From NCBI GenBank assembly GCA_050290225.1, contig JBNKHG010000033.1, forward strand, positions 77,955 through 141,954: a DNA stretch of 64,000 nucleotides, read 5' to 3'. The notes under the pieces are model-generated. The model ran no database searches. It had not been told where the DNA came from and was given only the letters and a program-made list of their open reading frames with translations. This DNA is from JBNKHG01 sp050290225 (GTDB taxonomy: Bacteria > Pseudomonadota > Gammaproteobacteria > Pseudomonadales > Cellvibrionaceae). A program made the position numbers and the translations under genes. This document shows positions 61,499 to 64,000 of the stretch, piece by piece (positions within the stretch are counted from its first letter, which is position 1; each line of letters starts with the position of its first letter).

Positions 61499-62269
61499 AT
61501 GACGCAGGCGTTTGCCCGACTCCAGCAGATACAGACAATAAGCAAACAGCATCAATACAAAGGCAATAACGCCGCCAAATGCCACGGGAACATTGATATC
61601 CGACACACCCAGAATACCATATCGAAAGGCATTGACCATGTAGAGCACTGGATTCAGTTGCGACACGCCCTGCCAGAAATCCGGTAACAGGCTGATGGAG
61701 TAAAACACCCCACCCAGGTAGGTCAAAGGCGTCAATACAAAAGTGGGCACAATGGAAATATCATCGAAACTGTTGGCGTAAACGGCGTTGATAAAACCCG
61801 CCAGGGAAAACAGCACCGAAGTCAGCACCACTATTCCCACAGTGACACCCAGGCTGTAAATCTGCAAATGGGTAAAAAACAACGATAGAATTGTCACGAT
61901 CACACCGACTGACAAACCACGGGCCACACCACCCAGAACATACCCCGACAGAATCACGTAATTGGGTACCGGCGACACCAGTAACTCTTCAACACTGTGA
62001 TTGAACTTGGCCCCATAGAATGACGACACCACATTTGAATAGGAATTGGTCAATACCGACATCATGATCAACCCCGGTACAACAAACTCCATATAGGTGA
62101 AGCCACCCATCTCACCAATGCGCGAACCGATAAGGGTACCGAAAATCACAAAGTAAAGCGCCATGGTGATCGCGGGCGGCAACAGCGTTTGCACCCAGAT
62201 ACGTGCAAAACGACGAATCTCCTTGCGCAAAATAGTGCAAAAGGCAATCCACTGCTGATGAACAGGCAT
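61496..62269 (-). CDS. ABC-2 type transporter permease (YadH-like)
   Basis: A 257-residue membrane protein with six hydrophobic segments: ALYFVIFGTLIGSRIGEMGGFTYMEFVVPGLIMMSV, NHSVEELLVSPVPNYVILSGYVLGG, and LTPLTYLGGVFYSISLLPDFWQGVSQLNPVLYMVNAFRYGI, all ABC-2 permease signatures. Its start overlaps the stop of the ATPase gene by one base, so the two are translationally coupled. The pair forms an exporter of unknown substrate. The stop codon is inside the 14-bp tandem repeat. Confidence 0.95.
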   Translation of the reverse strand: MPVHQQWIAFCTILRKEIRRFARIWVQTLLPPAITMALYFVIFGTLIGSRIGEMGGFTYMEFVVPGLIMMSVLTNSYSNVVSSFYGAKFNHSVEELLVSPVPNYVILSGYVLGGVARGLSVGVIVTILSLFFTHLQIYSLGVTVGIVVLTSVLFSLAGFINAVYANSFDDISIVPTFVLTPLTYLGGVFYSISLLPDFWQGVSQLNPVLYMVNAFRYGILGVSDINVPVAFGGVIAFVLMLFAYCLYLLESGKRLRH

Positions 62270-63231
62270 TAGTTGGCCCCCTCTTTCACGGGTTCCGTTT
62301 TTACAGCGTTGGTATTGGCTTCCGATCCGGTCATATTGACAAACAACTCCTCCAGGCGATTTGCCTTGTTGCGCATACTCACCACCTGGACACCAAGCTC
62401 CGACAGCGCGCGAAATAGCTCATTGAGCGACTTACCTTTCTCCACCACCACCTCAATACATTGCTCATCCACCCGGGTCAGTGGATAGCCGTCCACTTCC
62501 AGGTGCTCCGCGACCGGTTCGCGGGTGTCGAGAATAAATACCTCTTGATGCAACTGCTTGAGCAAATCCCGAATATTGGTGCTCTCCACAAGCTCGCCCC
62601 GATCGATAATGGCGATATTGCGACAGAGGCTCTCGGCTTCCTCCAGATAGTGGGTGGTTAAAATTATCGTAGTGCCATTGGCATTGATTTCCTTTAGGAA
62701 CGCCCACATCGACCGGCGCAGCTCAATATCCACACCCGCCGTAGGCTCATCCAGAATCAACAAGCGCGGCTCGTGCACCAGGGCCCGGGCAATCATCAAT
62801 CGACGTTTCATGCCCCCGGACAGCATCCTCGAAGGCGTTTCACGCTTCTCCCACAATCCCAGCTTCTTCAGGTACTTGTCGGCGCGTTCCTCCGCCAGCG
62901 ACCGCGGTAAGCCGTAATACCCCGCCTGGTTGATAAGAATATCGCGCACCTTCTCAAACATGTTGAAATTAAATTCCTGGGGTACCACGCCCAACTCTTG
63001 CTTCGCCTGGGAAAAGTGGGTATCGATATTCTTGCCAAAAATCTCAACCTGCCCGGATGTCTTCTTGACCAGCGAACAAATAACACCAATGGTTGTCGAC
63101 TTACCGGCACCATTAGGGCCCAACAGGGCAAAGAAATCCCCCGGCTCCACCTTCAAATCGATGCCCTTGAGCGCCTGAAAGTTATTACCGTAGGTTTTGT
63201 GCAGGTTTCTGATAGAAAGCGCAGCAGTCAT
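62269..63231 (-). CDS. ABC transporter ATP-binding protein (YadG-like)
   Basis: A 320-residue ATPase: Walker A GPNGAGKSTT (about residues 38-47), Q-loop VPQEFNFN, signature LSGGMKRRL, Walker B LLILDEPTAGVD, and switch His in TTHYLEEAE. A ~75-residue C-terminal domain follows (VAEHLEVDGYPLTRVDEQCIEVV), as in YadG-type export ATPases. It pairs with the permease encoded directly downstream. Confidence 0.96.
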   Translation of the reverse strand: MTAALSIRNLHKTYGNNFQALKGIDLKVEPGDFFALLGPNGAGKSTTIGVICSLVKKTSGQVEIFGKNIDTHFSQAKQELGVVPQEFNFNMFEKVRDILINQAGYYGLPRSLAEERADKYLKKLGLWEKRETPSRMLSGGMKRRLMIARALVHEPRLLILDEPTAGVDIELRRSMWAFLKEINANGTTIILTTHYLEEAESLCRNIAIIDRGELVESTNIRDLLKQLHQEVFILDTREPVAEHLEVDGYPLTRVDEQCIEVVVEKGKSLNELFRALSELGVQVVSMRNKANRLEELFVNMTGSEANTNAVKTEPVKEGAN

Positions 63232-63340
63232 ATTCCCAACTCATGTCGCTGATGAATTTGCCCTGGAGGTCTCCTGATGCACCTGGCTGCAGTCTGCCCT
63301 GGCTCTGGAGTACAATAGAGCTACCAATATGGAGTCATTT

Positions 63341-63742
63341 ATGCCCCTTAACAACCCCCACTTCCAATACCACCTCAAATTAATCCGGGCGCTAAATGCG
63401 GCTGTCGGCAAGAATCCGCCCTTCAACCAGCCTGACGCCCCGGAAGAAGACCGGGAATTTGTAGCCAGCCTGGCTCGCCTGAGCGAAGCCACCGCGCTCA
63501 CCGAAGAGTTCAGCCATGAGGGCCAGCAACTGATCTGCAAAGCCGTATCCACCTACCCTCATATCACAATCATGATACCGCGTGACCTGTTTTGGTTCTT
63601 TGGCGGGGACTGCCTGCACTTCATGCCCGATGACGAAATCGATAAATACCAGGTACTGGACGAACGTCGTTTCGAGGCCGAAGCCAGGGGCGAAGAGTTT
63701 AGCTTTGAAAAGGAACGCGCCAAGGTATTTGGCTTGCACTGA
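63341..63742 (+). CDS. PA2817-like conserved protein
   Basis: GGAG six bases before the ATG at 63341 favours this start (133 residues) over 63329. The small acidic protein (LIRALNAAVGKNPPFNQPDA, DLFWFFGGDCLHFMPDDEI, DKYQVLDERRFEAEARGE) resembles a family found in Pseudomonas and related gammaproteobacteria (PA2817). Its function is unknown. No membrane segment or signal is present. Confidence 0.85.
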   Translation: MPLNNPHFQYHLKLIRALNAAVGKNPPFNQPDAPEEDREFVASLARLSEATALTEEFSHEGQQLICKAVSTYPHITIMIPRDLFWFFGGDCLHFMPDDEIDKYQVLDERRFEAEARGEEFSFEKERAKVFGLH

Positions 63743-63781
63743 CTCATCGACAATACAGCCGTAAGGCATCCGGCCGGCGAT

Positions 63782-63825
63782 CCGGTGGCCGGCAACCCGG
63801 TGGCCGGCAACCCGGTGGCCGGTAC
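63782..63825. repeat. 15-bp tandem repeat, about three copies
   Basis: CCGGTGGCCGGCAAC at 63782-63796 and 63797-63811, followed by a third copy with one base lost (63812-63825, CCGGTGGCCGGTAC). Each unit contains the palindrome GGCC. It lies between the PA2817-like gene and tRNA-Gly. Confidence 0.92.
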
Positions 63826-63867
63826 CCCGGTCGTGTCCCCAAGGTACCCGCTTTAATTTTCGGAATT

Positions 63868-63943
<76 letters not shown>

Positions 63944-63984
63944 TTGAAGATCGCTACTGCCCGAAAACCGGGCCAGTGCAAATA

Positions 63985-64000
63985 TGGCGTCCCCTAGGGG
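63985..64000 (-). tRNA. tRNA-Glu, 3' end only (cut by window edge)
   Basis: The last 16 bases, read on the minus strand as CCCCTAGGGGACGCCA, match the 3' end of gammaproteobacterial tRNA-Glu(UUC) including CCA. The anticodon lies outside the window. The position 41 bp upstream of tRNA-Gly suggests a Glu-Gly tRNA operon. Confidence 0.7.

Overview
The window looks like a chromosomal segment of a gammaproteobacterium, probably a marine or soil member near the Cellvibrionales. This rests on a two-domain QueF, a YadG/YadH-type ABC pair, a PA2817-like protein, several TonB-dependent receptors and gammaproteobacterial tRNA sequences. The taxonomic call is an inference from gene families; no marker gene is present.

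Region 1 (1-17.6 kb, moderate to high GC) is a catabolic cluster for aromatic, lignin-like compounds. It holds a TonB receptor, two exported SnoaL/NTF2-fold proteins, a MarR regulator, and a carotenoid-oxygenase-family enzyme whose active-site residues fit a lignostilbene dioxygenase. It also holds an aldehyde dehydrogenase, an aromatic-acid MFS importer and a close LigW (5-carboxyvanillate decarboxylase) relative. Three exported serine hydrolases follow (tannase/feruloyl esterase, type-B carboxylesterase, beta-lactamase-like), and a truncated lipoprotein amidohydrolase lies at the left edge. A perfect palindrome in front of the importer is a good MarR operator candidate.

Region 2 (18.3-58.0 kb) is a roughly 39.6 kb genomic island inserted at the 3' end of tRNA-Ser(GGA). 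A degenerate copy of the tRNA 3' end lies at 18321-18339, and a near-identical 25-bp repeat sits just inside each end. An AlpA-like protein lies at the left end. The right-end tyrosine integrase is broken by a stop codon just before its catalytic tyrosine. A second, older integrase remnant lies inside the right end with its own set of repeats.

The left third of the island (18.3-27.2 kb) is a patchwork. It contains a truncated bioA, an HTH/nucleotidyltransferase pair with a truncated second gene, an ArsR-SRPBCC-MAPEG operon, a TetR gene with four operators, and a DUF1348/SDR deletion chimera.

The AT-rich core (27.2-54.9 kb) is a self-contained acyl-CoA pathway. It encodes three acyl-CoA ligases, a paired two-gene acyl-CoA dehydrogenase, a hydratase/3-hydroxyacyl-CoA dehydrogenase, a separate hydratase, a thiolase, a thioesterase, two M20 amidohydrolases, an amine-oxidase-like flavoprotein, an aldehyde dehydrogenase, a TonB receptor, an MFS transporter and a TetR regulator. 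A related ATACC-centred inverted motif occurs in five of its promoter regions, which suggests one TetR regulon. The substrate is not known from the sequence. The enzyme set suggests an amide- or amine-linked acyl compound.

Region 3 (58.0-64.0 kb) is ordinary chromosome: tRNA-Ser, a nitroreductase, a coiled-coil membrane protein, queF, an ABC-2 exporter, a PA2817-like gene, tRNA-Gly and the 3' end of a tRNA-Glu.
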